A stretch of 64,000 bases of DNA from Legionella sp. (lineage in GTDB: Bacteria > Pseudomonadota > Gammaproteobacteria > Legionellales > Legionellaceae), in NCBI GenBank assembly GCA_031291115.1, contig JARLJQ010000025.1, positions 102,269 through 166,268 on the forward strand, read 5' to 3'. Made by a program: the position numbers and the translations under genes. The notes beneath the pieces were generated by a model. That model saw only the letters and a list, made by a program, of their open reading frames with translations. It made no database searches and had not been told where the DNA came from. Below are positions 36,608-45,247 of this stretch, piece by piece. How positions within the stretch are numbered: position 1 is the first letter of the stretch; every line of letters starts with the position of its first letter.

Positions 36608-37621
36608 TTAAAACTGATTTAAAAACGTAAGATCATTTTCAAACATCATGCGTAAGTCATCAATTCCGTAATACAACATGGCCAGTCTGTCCATGCCCAT
36701 ACCAAATGCCCAGCCCTGATATTCATCAGGTGAGATGTTCACTGCTTTTAGCACATTGGGATGTACCATGCCACAGCCTAAAACCTCAAGCCAGCCCGTA
36801 AATTTACAAGAACGACATCCTTTGCCACTGCATTGAGTGCATTCGATATCTACTTCTGCTGAAGGCTCTGTAAACGGGAAATATGAAGGCCTGAATCGGA
36901 GTGCTAATTCACGTCCAAAAAAGTGAGCAAAGAAGTCTTGTAATAAGCCTTTTAAGCCGGCCAAAGTTGCTTGTTTGTCAATTAACAAACCTTCAACTTG
37001 ATGGAACATAGGCGTATGCGTCAAATCAGAATCACAACGGTAAACTCTGCCTGGTGCAATTAAGCGAAAAGGTGGTTTTAGTTGCTCCATAGTACGAATT
37101 TGTACTGGAGAAGTATGTGTTCTTAAGAGACGACCATCACCAAAATAAAACGTATCGTGCATCGCACGTGCTGGATGATGTCCAGGAATATTGAGTGCTT
37201 CAAAATTATAAAATTCGGTTTCAATCTCAGGACCATCAACGATATCAAAACCTAAACGGCTAAAATATTCATTAATTCGATGTTTTACTTGCGTTACTGG
37301 ATGTAATGAACCGCTTTCTTTATGGCGGCCAGGTAAAGACACATCGATCTGTTCGGCTGATAGCTTTTCCAGTAATTGTTTTTCTTTGAGTTCATGCATT
37401 TTGTTTTCAATCAGGATACTTATTTCACGTTTTACCTGATTTACTAACTGACCCATTTTGGGTTTTTCTTCAGCGGATAAATGAGCAAGACCTTTTAAAA
37501 CTTCAGTTAATTTGCCCTTTTTTCCTAAAAAATCAACGCGAATTAATTCTAATCCGGCAACATCTTGTGCTGCGTTAATTGCGTCAGAAGCCTGTTCTTG
37601 TATGGTGATAATGTCCTGCAT
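36608..37621 (-). CDS. pheS: Phenylalanyl-tRNA synthetase alpha chain
   Basis: 337 aa from ATG 37621. The N-terminal coiled-coil (about 1-100) binds tRNA. The class II catalytic core shows motif 2 in [21 protein letters not shown] and motif 3 in [12 protein letters not shown] (as FGMGMDRL). [17 protein letters not shown] cysteine cluster typical of many bacterial PheS forms lies around residue 260. It is separated from rplT by a terminator-like hairpin that may attenuate pheST. Confidence 0.97.
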   Translation of the reverse strand: MQDIITIQEQASDAINAAQDVAGLELIRVDFLGKKGKLTEVLKGLAHLSAEEKPKMGQLVNQVKREISILIENKMHELKEKQLLEKLSAEQIDVSLPGRHKESGSLHPVTQVKHRINEYFSRLGFDIVDGPEIETEFYNFEALNIPGHHPARAMHDTFYFGDGRLLRTHTSPVQIRTMEQLKPPFRLIAPGRVYRCDSDLTHTPMFHQVEGLLIDKQATLAGLKGLLQDFFAHFFGRELALRFRPSYFPFTEPSAEVDIECTQCSGKGCRSCKFTGWLEVLGCGMVHPNVLKAVNISPDEYQGWAFGMGMDRLAMLYYGIDDLRMMFENDLTFLNQF

Positions 37622-37637
37622 AATAATGCCCACAAGT

Positions 37638-37660
37638 AAAAAGGAGGCCGGAGCCTCCTT
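37638..37660 (-). terminator. Terminator or attenuator between rplT and pheS
   Basis: On the minus strand an 8-bp perfect stem (AAGGAGGC / GCCTCCTT, 37641-37648 with 37653-37660) has a 4-nt loop and ends in UUUUU. It lies about 17 nt before the pheS start, the position of the E. coli pheS attenuator. Confidence 0.75.
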
Positions 37661-37727
37661 AGATAGTTCATTGTAATTCTTTTAGCACAGTGCTTTGGGC
37701 TTTACAGCCCAAATACTTCTAAAAAAA

Positions 37728-38087
37728 TTAGCTTGCTAATGCAGCTTTAGCTTGTTCAGCTACTGCAGCAAAAGCTACTTTGTCATGAACAGCCATATCA
37801 GCCAGGATTTTTCTATCCAGTTCAATAGATGCTTTTTTCAAACCATCAATCAAACGGCTGTATGATAAACCACATTCACGAGCTTGTGCGTTAATACGAG
37901 TAATCCATAATGCACGGAACTGACGTTTTTTCTGACGTCTATCACGGTATGCATATTGGCCCGCTTTAATTACAGCTTGCTTGGCAACGCGATAAGTCCG
38001 GCTACGGGCGCCGTAATAACCTTTTGCTTGATCTAATATTTTCTTGTGACGCGCTTTCGCTGTCACACCACGTTTAACTCTAGGCAT
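37728..38087 (-). CDS. rplT: Ribosomal protein L20 (bL20)
   Basis: 119 aa, full length. The basic N-terminus [55 protein letters not shown] is unmistakable (quoted in parts: [30 protein letters not shown]). L20 organises 23S rRNA early in assembly and represses infC-rpmI-rplT translation in E. coli. It lies 14 nt after rpmI and before the terminator preceding pheS. Confidence 0.97.
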   Translation of the reverse strand: MPRVKRGVTAKARHKKILDQAKGYYGARSRTYRVAKQAVIKAGQYAYRDRRQKKRQFRALWITRINAQARECGLSYSRLIDGLKKASIELDRKILADMAVHDKVAFAAVAEQAKAALAS

Positions 38088-38101
38088 TCTTCATTTCCCC
38101 C

Positions 38102-38302
38102 TTAACTACCGTGCAACATACGCTCTGCCAGACGCGCATCGCATGGCTTCAAAGTTCCAGAATCTACACGCAAATGACGTTTCTGCTTTGTAGACTTCTT
38201 GGTGAGGATATGATTTCTGTAAGCGCCACGACGTTTAATCGCACCACTTGCTGTCTTACGGAAACGCTTACACGCTCCACGATGTGACTTTAACTTAGGC
38301 AT
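38102..38302 (-). CDS. rpmI: Ribosomal protein L35 (bL35)
   Basis: A 66-aa very basic protein. [20 protein letters not shown] and the [12 protein letters not shown] stretch are diagnostic of L35. It sits between infC (26-nt gap) and rplT (14-nt gap) in the conserved order. In E. coli its translation is coupled to rplT and repressed by L20; the same may hold here but no pseudoknot was traced. Confidence 0.96.
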   Translation of the reverse strand: MPKLKSHRGACKRFRKTASGAIKRRGAYRNHILTKKSTKQKRHLRVDSGTLKPCDARLAERMLHGS

Positions 38303-38328
38303 AGCAATATACTCCGCATTTGTTTCAG

Positions 38329-38865
38329 CTACTTAGTTTTTTTGGGTGATAACACCATCAGTAATTGTCTTCCTTCGCGCTTTGCGTGTTGTTCAACAAC
38401 TGCAAATTCAACAGTATCTTTCTGTATTCGCTCAAGAATCTTCATACCGAGATCTTGGTGAGCCATTTCACGACCACGAAAACGTAGCGTAACTTTGACC
38501 TTATCACCATGATTTAGGAAACGGACCAGGTTGCGTAGCTTGACCTGGTAATCTCCATCTTCCGTCGTAGGACGGAATTTCAGTTCTTTGATCTGAATTT
38601 GCTTCTGCTTCTTTTTAGCTTCGGCTTGTTTTTTACTCAGTTCAAAGAGAAACTTTCCATAATCCATAATACGGCATACCGGAGGTTTGGCTGTTGGGGA
38701 TATTTCCACCAAGTCCAATCCACCTTCTTCCGCTGCACGCAGGGCCTCACGTGTTGATACAATTCCTGCCTGATTACCATCCACATCAATTAAGCGTACC
38801 TCAGGTACATTGATCTGTTCGTTAATTCGTGCGCGATCACTTTCACGCTTAGTTGGTGCACTAAT
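38329..38865 (-). CDS. infC: Translation initiation factor IF-3 (AUU start)
   Basis: 178 aa if read from ATT at 38863-38865, preceded by GGGGAG about 9 nt upstream. The sequence from there runs [20 protein letters not shown] then [17 protein letters not shown], which aligns with the whole IF-3 N-domain. The first GTG (38784) or any ATG would cut that domain off. AUU starts on infC are conserved and allow IF-3 to repress its own synthesis. The C-domain carries [19 protein letters not shown]. It follows thrS by 28 nt. Confidence 0.95.
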   Translation of the reverse strand: MSAPTKRESDRARINEQINVPEVRLIDVDGNQAGIVSTREALRAAEEGGLDLVEISPTAKPPVCRIMDYGKFLFELSKKQAEAKKKQKQIQIKELKFRPTTEDGDYQVKLRNLVRFLNHGDKVKVTLRFRGREMAHQDLGMKILERIQKDTVEFAVVEQHAKREGRQLLMVLSPKKTK

Positions 38866-38893
38866 GGTTTGTTCTCCCCTGCTTGTTAATCAG

Positions 38894-40804
38894 TTATTGA
38901 CCCTTTGCGGCAATTTCGTGCGCCAAGGTATCACAAATTGTATCTATTGTCATCACTCCCAAGTCAACTCCTTCGCGCGAACGCACAGAAACTTGACCTG
39001 TTTCGACCTCTTTATCCCCTATTACTAATAAATAAGGAACTTTTTGTAGCGTGTGCTCTCGGATTTTAAAGCCAATTTTTTCATTTCTCAAGTCAAAATT
39101 AGCGCGAATTCCTCTTTTTTGCAAAGTTTGTGTTACTTTTTCTGCATATTCGTTTTGTTTTTCACTAATTGTGAGCACTGCAACTTGGACTGGAGATAAC
39201 CATAAGGGTAATTTTCCAGCGTAATGCTCGATTAAGATCCCCATAAACCGTTCAAAGGAGCCTAAAATCGCACGATGCAGCATTACTGGAATTTGTTTAC
39301 TGCCGTCTTCAGCAATATAACTGGCCTCCAAACGCTCGGGCATAGAAAAATCAACTTGTATTGTACCACACTGCCAGATTCGTCCTAAGCAATCTGCTAA
39401 AGAACATTCAATCTTAGGTCCATAAAAAGCCCCTTCGCCAGGCGCATCAACCCATTCGATATTTCTACTTTTCATTGCTTGCTTTAAAGAATTTTCGGCT
39501 TTATCCCAAACGTCATCAGAACCTACGCGTTTTTCAGGACGCAAAGCCAGACGATATTTAATTTCATTAAAACCAAAATCTTTATAGGATGATTGAACTA
39601 ATTCCAGCATCGCGTCTACTTCAGATTGTATCTGATTTTCAGTACAGAAAATATGACCGTCATCTTGTACCATATTCCGTACACGCATCAAACCATGTAA
39701 TGAACCAGAAGGCTCACAACGATGGCAATTGCCGTGCTCAGAAAAGCGTACGGGTAAATCACGGTAACTTTTTAAACCGTGATTGAATACTTGCACATGA
39801 CAAGGGCAATTCATAGGCTTCACTGCATAAAAACGATTGTCTGTCTCAGTAACAAACATATCATCTCTAAAATTAGCCCAGTGGCCTGATTTTTCCCAAA
39901 GAACTTTATCCACCAATTGCGGTGTTCTAATTTCCTGATAACCAAAATCGGCTAAACGACTACGCATGTAGCCTTCAAGTTCTTGATAAATAGTCCAGCC
40001 TTTAGGATGCCAAAAAACCATTCCCGGAGCGATGTCCTGAAAATGAAACAGATCCAGACTTTTACCTAATTTACGGTGATCGCGCTTTTCTGCTTCTTCG
40101 ATACGAAACAGATAGTCTGCTAATGCTTTTTTATCAGCCCAGGCTGTACCATATACTCGCTGCAGCATCTCATTATTAGAGTCACCGCGCCAGTAAGCAC
40201 CCGCTAATTTAGTCAGTTTAAATGCTTTTAGGAAACCAGTCGATGGAACATGTGGTCCACGACATAAATCTTCAAAGTCGCCTTGTTTGTACAAAGACAG
40301 CACTTCGGTAGCAGGAATATCAGCAATAATTTTCGCCTTATATTCCTCACCAATACTTTTAAAATACTTGATTGCTTCATCACGCGGTAATTCTCTACGT
40401 GTTACAGGATAATTTGCCTTGGCTAATTCCTGCATTTTGGCTTCAATTGCTTCTAAATCTTCAGGAGTAAACGAACGTCCAAAAGCAAAATCATAGAAAA
40501 AACCATCTTCAATAACAGGACCAATAGTAACCTGTGCTGTAGGAAACAGACTTTTAACTGCTTGCGCTAGCAAATGCGCGGTAGAGTGGCGAATAACTTC
40601 CAGACTTTCTTCTTGTTTTTCGGTGATAATAACTAAAGAACAATCATTTTGAATCAGATAAGAAGTATCAACCAACTGGTCATCAACGCGACCAGCCAGA
40701 GCGGCTTTAGCCAAACCTGGACTTATATGATGAGCTACATCATATATAGTTAGAGGGGCTTCAAAATGTTTTACACTTCCATCAGGTAATTTAATGTTTG
40801 GCAT
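38894..40804 (-). CDS. thrS: Threonyl-tRNA synthetase
   Basis: A 636-aa protein. TGS domain 1-62 ([19 protein letters not shown]), the editing domain about 65-225 ([17 protein letters not shown] with the HxxxH zinc-like motif, later [10 protein letters not shown]), the class II core about 240-530 with zinc Cys in [10 protein letters not shown], and the C-terminal anticodon domain. It charges tRNA-Thr and removes mischarged Ser. It is the first gene of thrS-infC-rpmI-rplT. No leader resembling the E. coli thrS operator was worked out. Confidence 0.97.
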   Translation of the reverse strand: MPNIKLPDGSVKHFEAPLTIYDVAHHISPGLAKAALAGRVDDQLVDTSYLIQNDCSLVIITEKQEESLEVIRHSTAHLLAQAVKSLFPTAQVTIGPVIEDGFFYDFAFGRSFTPEDLEAIEAKMQELAKANYPVTRRELPRDEAIKYFKSIGEEYKAKIIADIPATEVLSLYKQGDFEDLCRGPHVPSTGFLKAFKLTKLAGAYWRGDSNNEMLQRVYGTAWADKKALADYLFRIEEAEKRDHRKLGKSLDLFHFQDIAPGMVFWHPKGWTIYQELEGYMRSRLADFGYQEIRTPQLVDKVLWEKSGHWANFRDDMFVTETDNRFYAVKPMNCPCHVQVFNHGLKSYRDLPVRFSEHGNCHRCEPSGSLHGLMRVRNMVQDDGHIFCTENQIQSEVDAMLELVQSSYKDFGFNEIKYRLALRPEKRVGSDDVWDKAENSLKQAMKSRNIEWVDAPGEGAFYGPKIECSLADCLGRIWQCGTIQVDFSMPERLEASYIAEDGSKQIPVMLHRAILGSFERFMGILIEHYAGKLPLWLSPVQVAVLTISEKQNEYAEKVTQTLQKRGIRANFDLRNEKIGFKIREHTLQKVPYLLVIGDKEVETGQVSVRSREGVDLGVMTIDTICDTLAHEIAAKGQ

Positions 40805-40859
40805 AGTTTATCCGTCTGTCCGTAAGCGTTGCTTCGCTTGCAATAGCGTAAAGCACATC

Positions 40860-40886
40860 AAAAAAAAACCCTGCATCGCAGGGTTT
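40860..40886 (-). terminator. Terminator downstream of tRNA-Val
   Basis: Stem AAACCCTGC / GCAGGGTTT (40866-40874, 40878-40886) has a 3-nt loop and is followed on the minus strand by a run of U. It separates tRNA-Val from thrS. Confidence 0.85.
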
Positions 40887-40904
40887 AAATTAAATTCAGG
40901 TACA

Positions 40905-40979
40905 TGGTAGGCACGAGTGGGTTCGAACCACCGACCACCACCATGTCAAGGTGGTGCTCTACCACTGAGCTACGTGCCT
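40905..40979 (-). tRNA. tRNA-Val (anticodon GAC), CCA encoded
   Basis: A 75-nt cloverleaf is readable on the minus strand. The acceptor AGGCACG pairs with CGTGCCT. The D-arm is GCTCAGTGGTAGAGC. The anticodon stem CCACC/GGTGG encloses loop TTGACAT with anticodon GAC (40945-40947). The T-arm is GGTGG-TTCGAAC-CCACT. Discriminator A and CCA follow. It decodes GUC and GUU. It is a single gene with its own terminator. Confidence 0.96.
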
Positions 40980-41136
40980 ATAATTCGACCTGTATTCAAA
41001 TAGGTTTGAAGTATATAATAAGGTGATATTATAAAGCAAATTATTTAGATATTTTTCTGAATTAATGCGATCCAACTGTATTAAATTGCATCACCTCTGC
41101 TAAAACACTTCTAATTTGTGCGGATTTAATATTCCA

Positions 41137-41168
41137 AGATTGAAAGATTGAAAGATTGAAAGATTGAA
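41137..41168. repeat. Tandem repeat, AGATTGAA x4
   Basis: Four perfect 8-bp units lie in a gene-free stretch downstream of the small-RNA terminator. The tract is polymorphism-prone. Confidence 0.9.
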
Positions 41169-41210
41169 AGCAAGCAGATTCAAGATCCCGATTTTACTAT
41201 GACTATTGAA

Positions 41211-41240
41211 CTGAACTGAACTGAACTGAACTGAACTGAA
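41211..41240. repeat. Tandem repeat, CTGAA x6
   Basis: Six perfect 5-bp units, with degenerate half-units on both sides (TTGAA before, CTAAA after). Both microsatellites lie between tRNA-Val and the small-RNA terminator. Confidence 0.92.
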
Positions 41241-41261
41241 CTAAACGGACATCTTCTCTTA

Positions 41262-41430
41262 TTAAAGAAAGGCCCGAATGATATGAGGGGCATTCAGGCC
41301 ATAAAGCTACGAGGTGGACCTCTATGGTTAAACCACTATTCCGTTAAGTTGGACTATAGGTGATACTTGTTCCATCATGTATCACAACTTCCTCTATTGG
41401 ACTTTTGCAAACCTTTTTTCCGTAGGTTTC
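41262..41430 (-). ncRNA. Unassigned small RNA with GGA-bearing hairpins
   Basis: On the minus strand a perfect sigma-70 promoter (41437-41464) is followed by about 165 nt without a substantial ORF and then an intrinsic terminator. GGA occurs at 41419-41421, 41390-41392, 41371-41373 and 41340-41342. The third lies in the loop of a hairpin with stem GTGATAC/GTATCAC, and the first lies between AAACC and GGTTT. Several GGA motifs in loops are typical of RsmY/Z-type RNAs that sequester CsrA, a main regulator in Legionella. It has no LetA palindrome, so it is not the known RsmY or RsmZ by this test. A 16-codon frame (MMEQVSPIVQLNGIVV) also lies inside, so a leader peptide is an alternative. Confidence 0.6.
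41265..41300 (-). terminator. Terminator of the small RNA
   Basis: On the minus strand GGCCTGAATG pairs with CATTCGGGCC (10 bp with one G-U) around a 10-nt loop. TTTCTTT follows. Confidence 0.8.
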
Positions 41431-41496
41431 GTGATGATTATAGCTTTTTAGTTTCGACTGTCAACCATTAATTTCGAAACGAAACAAATAGTTTCG
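41426..41496. promoter_or_regulatory. Array of GTTTCG/CGAAAC operator-like sites
   Basis: GTTTCG at 41426-41431, 41451-41456 and 41491-41496, and CGAAAC at 41475-41480 and 41480-41485. The second site lies in the spacer of the small-RNA promoter and the first at its start point. The adjacent XRE regulator is the obvious candidate binder. Confidence 0.5.
41437..41464 (-). promoter_or_regulatory. Consensus sigma-70 promoter of the small RNA
   Basis: TTGACA (41459-41464 on the minus strand), 16-nt spacer, TATAAT (41437-41442). Both hexamers are perfect. Transcription is expected to start near 41430. Confidence 0.85.
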
Positions 41497-41511
41497 CATA
41501 ATTGTGGATAT

Positions 41512-41540
41512 TTGCAGGTTAGCTTCCGCTTTGTTACACT
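41512..41540 (+). promoter_or_regulatory. Probable promoter of the XRE regulator gene
   Basis: TTGCAG (41512-41517), 17-nt spacer, TACACT (41535-41540), about 40 nt before the start codon at 41580. It lies directly next to the GTTTCG array, fitting autoregulation. Confidence 0.5.
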
Positions 41541-41579
41541 CTCTGCACCTATCTACTCTCCAGGTTTTTTTGCATCCCT

Positions 41580-42065
41580 ATGGAAAAAGTTGACTTAACA
41601 AAACAGTTTGCTTATCGCTTACGTGATGCAATGATTGCCGCGGGCTTTAATTCACAACGCTCCACCTCTGGAGTATGCATTCACAAGTTATCTGAAATTA
41701 CCGGTTATTCATTGCAAATTTGCAGGAAATACCTGCGGGGTGAAGCCATACCGGAGCCACTTAAAGTAGCTGAAATTGCTGCGAAACTTCATGTTTCGCC
41801 CGGCTGGTTATTATTTGGTGATTCCTATAACGATCAAAGCATATCGCAAAATAAAGTGTCTATTAGTAAAAATTTGCTTCATTATATTTTCACCAAGGCT
41901 ACAAGTCTATATAATGCCTCCCGTCAGGAACAAGAGGTGCCTGATTTTTTAATGGAATTGATTAATGACGTCAGTCTAATTAATGCAAATGAAGAACAAT
42001 CTAAAAAAATTATAGATTTAGCTTTGGCTTCAGTGAAGCATTTCAGCTATCCACATGGAATATAA
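41580..42065 (+). CDS. XRE/CI-type transcriptional regulator
   Basis: A 161-aa protein. The N-terminal helix-turn-helix region FAYRLRDAMIAAGF, IHKLSEITGYSLQICRKYLRGEAIPEP, then AAKLHVSPGWLLFGD is the pattern of phage-repressor-like XRE regulators. The C-terminal half (about 90-161) is helical, of unknown type, and may mediate oligomerisation. It probably controls its own gene and the divergent small-RNA promoter through the GTTTCG array. The two genes downstream encode a LuxR-sensor-like protein and a transporter, so it may also govern uptake of a signal or nutrient. Confidence 0.8.
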   Translation: MEKVDLTKQFAYRLRDAMIAAGFNSQRSTSGVCIHKLSEITGYSLQICRKYLRGEAIPEPLKVAEIAAKLHVSPGWLLFGDSYNDQSISQNKVSISKNLLHYIFTKATSLYNASRQEQEVPDFLMELINDVSLINANEEQSKKIIDLALASVKHFSYPHGI

Positions 42066-42080
42066 AGTAAGAATAAATTT

Positions 42081-42644
42081 ATGGAAATCAGTAATAAAAA
42101 TGTAATGCTTCACCCTCAGCATTTAGAGGCGCTTTTTGCATTTAAAAGCAAAGCTTCATCTGTATTCAGAGATGTTTTGGGAATTCACGAAATTGATCAT
42201 ATTGCTTTTACGCGTATTAATCAAAACAATCAAGTACTTACCCTATCCTCAACCCCGGCACTTGAATTCAATTTATTCAACAGCGGGCTTTGGCACTATG
42301 ATAAAACCTACAATCCGCAATGGTTTAAATTATGCCTTCAGGATTACTGGCAAAATCTATACCCCTTTACACGATACGACGAACTTTATTACCTAAAACA
42401 AATCAAACACAGTTACCCTCTTGGTTTAAACCTCTCAGCAAGGGTTGGCGAAGAACATATTATTTACTCAATTGCCAGCCGTAAATCCTGTGCTCATACG
42501 CGAGAACTCTTCGCCACGCAACAAGAGGATTTTTATAAAATAGGTCAATATTGCTCCAACAGGCTCAATAAGTTATTAAACTCCTGTGACAACTTTTCTT
42601 TAAACACTTTACCCTTGCAGGTTGAATATGAAACATCAAAATAA
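42081..42644 (+). CDS. LuxR-sensor-like protein lacking an HTH domain
   Basis: A 187-aa protein. IDHIAFTRINQNNQVLTLSSTPALEFNLF and the later RYDELYYLKQIKHSYPLGL resemble the N-terminal sensor half of the LuxR-family regulators abundant in Legionella. The DNA-binding helix-turn-helix half is missing, and the frame closes naturally within the next gene. It may be a stand-alone sensor or an anti-regulator. The resemblance is from memory of Legionella proteins and is only moderately certain. It overlaps the transporter start by 17 nt, so expression is coupled. Confidence 0.5.
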   Translation: MEISNKNVMLHPQHLEALFAFKSKASSVFRDVLGIHEIDHIAFTRINQNNQVLTLSSTPALEFNLFNSGLWHYDKTYNPQWFKLCLQDYWQNLYPFTRYDELYYLKQIKHSYPLGLNLSARVGEEHIIYSIASRKSCAHTRELFATQQEDFYKIGQYCSNRLNKLLNSCDNFSLNTLPLQVEYETSK

Positions 42645-43968
42645 AGCGATATTAGGCGGACTTATGGGAAGTGTCGTAGAGTCCTATGACATGTCCATTT
42701 GTTATTTCATGGCTAGTGAACTGTCACGCTATCTTATTGGAGAAAAGGGCAACCTGACCATTGTCTTATCCTTAGTCTTCATTGCCTATTTAGCCAAACC
42801 AATAGGTGCTTTTATACTGGGATTATTTTCAGATTTATACGGACGAAAAAATGTTCTGATGATCTCTATTCTCATTATGGGGCTATCAACCACGTTAATA
42901 GGTCTTATTCCAACCTACGAACATATCGGTTTATACGCTGTCGGACTTTTATTGGCTTTACGCATCATTCAAAGCATGGCTTTAGGCTCTGAATTTTTAA
43001 ATTCAGCATCCTTACTGGTGGAAAGTGGTGATAGCAAGCAACGTGGCTATAGGGGCTGCTGGCCTTCTGTGGGTGTCAAAACGGGCTATTTAGTTGCTTG
43101 CCTTGTTGTCGAGATTGTTCGCTATTATACAAATGTCTATCCTGAATTAACGTCTCTTTGGCGACTTCCCTTTTTGTTTGCCTTATTAACAACAATTATT
43201 GGCTTTTTAATTCGGCTGAAAATGCCTGAAAGTCTGGCTTATGTTGTTTATTATGCAGACCGTGCCAAGCCATCAACCAAGGACATATACAAACAAGCGG
43301 TAAGCTATGTTAAAAAATACCCCTTTATGTTCCATTTTGCTTTTTTCTCAAGCTTTTTATCGGTAGCTACAGGGTTTTTCTTTTATTTATACATTCCACT
43401 GCATGCAACTCAAACAGCGCGACTCCCACATTCTGTAATTATGACCTCGAATATTATGTCTCTAACCTTCGTAGTTCTGCTTATCCCACTATTTGGCTGG
43501 CTGTCAGACAAACAAGATCGATTAAAAATGCTGGCTGCTGCAAGTCTCGGCTTGCTTGTTTTGTCTTATCCATTTATGCAAGGGATGAATTATGGAAGTG
43601 CGGGCTATTATACTTTAATGCAATTACTCATCTCTATTCCTTGTGCTTGTTATTATAGTGTTGTCTCGGTATTACTTACTGAATTATTCCCATTGCAAAT
43701 TCGCTGTACGGCTTTATCTATTGTCTATTCCATCGCAGCAAGCCTTGCGGCCGGTGTGCCGCCTTTATTATCGGATTATTTAGCTCGAAAAACGAATATG
43801 CCCAGCTCACCCAGCATCATTATTATGGTTTTGGCATTCATAGTTTTAGTAAATACTCAGATATTAATTAGGAACTACCGGATAGGAAGAAACAACTATT
43901 CATCAGCATCTTTAGAAGATGAATCGCCAATTTTTTCTATTCAATACAGTAAATCGGTCAATGTATAA
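42628..43968 (+). CDS. MFS transporter, metabolite:H+ symporter type
   Basis: 446 aa from ATG 42628 with GCAGG upstream. There are twelve predicted membrane helices. The N-terminal GSVVESYDMSICYFMASELS and FSDLYGRKNVLMISILIMG (the MFS motif A loop) and a second LFGWLSDKQDRLKML in the C-terminal half are typical of the MHS family (ProP, citrate and ketoglutarate permeases). Substrate unknown. It is co-transcribed with the XRE and LuxR-like genes by position and overlap. Legionella has many MFS carriers used for nutrient sensing in the vacuole, so such a role is plausible but unproven. Confidence 0.85.
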   Translation: MKHQNKAILGGLMGSVVESYDMSICYFMASELSRYLIGEKGNLTIVLSLVFIAYLAKPIGAFILGLFSDLYGRKNVLMISILIMGLSTTLIGLIPTYEHIGLYAVGLLLALRIIQSMALGSEFLNSASLLVESGDSKQRGYRGCWPSVGVKTGYLVACLVVEIVRYYTNVYPELTSLWRLPFLFALLTTIIGFLIRLKMPESLAYVVYYADRAKPSTKDIYKQAVSYVKKYPFMFHFAFFSSFLSVATGFFFYLYIPLHATQTARLPHSVIMTSNIMSLTFVVLLIPLFGWLSDKQDRLKMLAAASLGLLVLSYPFMQGMNYGSAGYYTLMQLLISIPCACYYSVVSVLLTELFPLQIRCTALSIVYSIAASLAAGVPPLLSDYLARKTNMPSSPSIIIMVLAFIVLVNTQILIRNYRIGRNNYSSASLEDESPIFSIQYSKSVNV

Positions 43969-43984
43969 AAATTGAGTGAATTGC

Positions 43985-44011
43985 GTCATCCAGAGCGTAG
44001 CGAAGGATGAC
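43985..44011. repeat. Family B hairpin repeat
   Basis: The sequence runs from GTCATCC to GGATGAC around CAGAGCGTAGCGAA. It shares arms with 31523 and 48117. It lies after the MFS gene and before a convergent gene and could also serve as a weak transcript end. Confidence 0.7.
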
Positions 44012-44065
44012 AGTATCTCGGAGATGATATGCCTACAGTAAGAGCTGGAGAGGGAGATTACCGAC

Positions 44066-44407
44066 CTAAAGCTCTTCTTTAATCCGCGTTATTTTTTCGA
44101 CATATCCAAGCATCAGATGGCTCAAATGCTCCATTTCCAGGCCGTAAAATAATTCAGTATTATCCCTTTCAGCATCACCAACAATTAAATCCACTACACT
44201 GGCCAACGCATTAATGGCCAAATTAACTTCCTCAATAACAAGTAAGAGTCGCCCTTGATTGCTCCTATCAACACTACCATAAAGTTTCGCGTGCATTTCT
44301 GTACGTAAACTTTTTAACTTCTGATCCAGACCAAGAATATGTTTGCGCATGCTTTTATCCGTTTCATTTATAAAAATCGGTGACTTCTGTTGAATATCCA
44401 TATTCAT
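44066..44407 (-). CDS. Hypothetical helical protein
   Basis: 113 aa from ATG 44407, which has GGAG 6 nt upstream; this perfect ribosome site is the main evidence that the gene is real. The protein is predicted to be almost all helix, with charged heptad-like stretches (LDQKLKSLRTEMHAKL, VEKITRIKEEL) and no signal peptide or membrane segment. I do not recognise the family. It is divergent from the TRIC-type channel gene across about 97 bp. Confidence 0.6.
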   Translation of the reverse strand: MNMDIQQKSPIFINETDKSMRKHILGLDQKLKSLRTEMHAKLYGSVDRSNQGRLLLVIEEVNLAINALASVVDLIVGDAERDNTELFYGLEMEHLSHLMLGYVEKITRIKEEL

Positions 44408-44504
44408 TAAGTTCTCCAAATAAACATTTATTTAATCTATTAAATTGTATTCGCCATTAGGCGGAATAATGCTATCATTGTCTTTTTTAAAAGCAGTGAG
44501 TCAT

Positions 44505-45122
44505 ATGTTACTCCATTATCTTTTCATCATGGGTATTTGTGTAGAAGCCATGACTGGTGCTTTGGCCGCTGGTCGCAAAAAAATGGATTTTTTTGGCGTC
44601 ATGCTTATTGCCTGTATCGCAGCCCTTGGCGGCGGCACGGTAAGAGATACCCTGTTTAATACCTATCCCTTAACTTGGGTTATTCATCCTGAGTACCTAT
44701 TATATACTGCGTTAAGTGCTTTTCTAACTATATTTATCGCTCATTCACTCACCAGAATAATGAAAATATTCTTGATCCTTGATGCGCTTGGTTTATCGAC
44801 CTTCGTAATTATTGGCACACAAAAAGCGCTGCATCACGGACTTTCTCCAAGTATCGCCGTCATCAGCGGCATGATAACCGGAATCTGTGGTGGCATGTTG
44901 CGTGATATTTTATGTAATGACATTCCCCTGGTGTTAAGAAAAGAGCTCTATGCCGTCATAGCACTTGCAGGTGCTGTACTGTTTATTGTCTTAAATTATT
45001 TTCAGGTTTCTGAAACTATCAGCGTACTGATTACTTTAATCAGTATTTTTGTGGCACGCTTATTAGCTATTTTCTTTCACCTTGAAATACCGGTGTTTGA
45101 TTATTCAGAAAAGCGTAAGTGA
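44505..45122 (+). CDS. TRIC-type cation channel family membrane protein (UPF0126)
   Basis: 205 aa from ATG 44505 (MLLHYLFIMGICVEAMTGALAAGRKKMDFFGV). An in-frame ATG at 44469 is possible but adds a poorly conserved segment. It has seven helices as two inverted repeats, each with the glycine-rich loop of prokaryotic TRIC channels (ALGGGTVRDTLF and ICGGMLRDILCNDIPLVLRKELYA). Homologues conduct K+ or Na+; some are annotated only as UPF0126. It is a single gene, followed by a family A repeat. Confidence 0.85.
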   Translation: MLLHYLFIMGICVEAMTGALAAGRKKMDFFGVMLIACIAALGGGTVRDTLFNTYPLTWVIHPEYLLYTALSAFLTIFIAHSLTRIMKIFLILDALGLSTFVIIGTQKALHHGLSPSIAVISGMITGICGGMLRDILCNDIPLVLRKELYAVIALAGAVLFIVLNYFQVSETISVLITLISIFVARLLAIFFHLEIPVFDYSEKRK

Positions 45123-45124
45123 GA

Positions 45125-45193
45125 CTAGGGCTGTTGACAGTTCTACTATCTTGCTTGGCCGAAATAAGCTAGCGAAATGTCAACAAACCCTAG
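45125..45193. repeat. Family A palindromic repeat, copy 4
   Basis: The ends CTAGGGCTGTTGACA and TGTCAACAAACCCTAG enclose ACTATCTTGCTTGGCCGAAATAAGC. It lies between the TRIC gene and the convergent ppiB. Confidence 0.8.
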
Positions 45194-45247
45194 GATCACA
45201 AGAAACACTGTGGGCATATTGAATACGCCCACTATGCGGGACTGAAA

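Noticed and set aside
41137..41240. Possible CRISPR-like array
   Set aside because: The units are 5 and 8 bp and contiguous, with no spacers and no cas genes; they are microsatellites.
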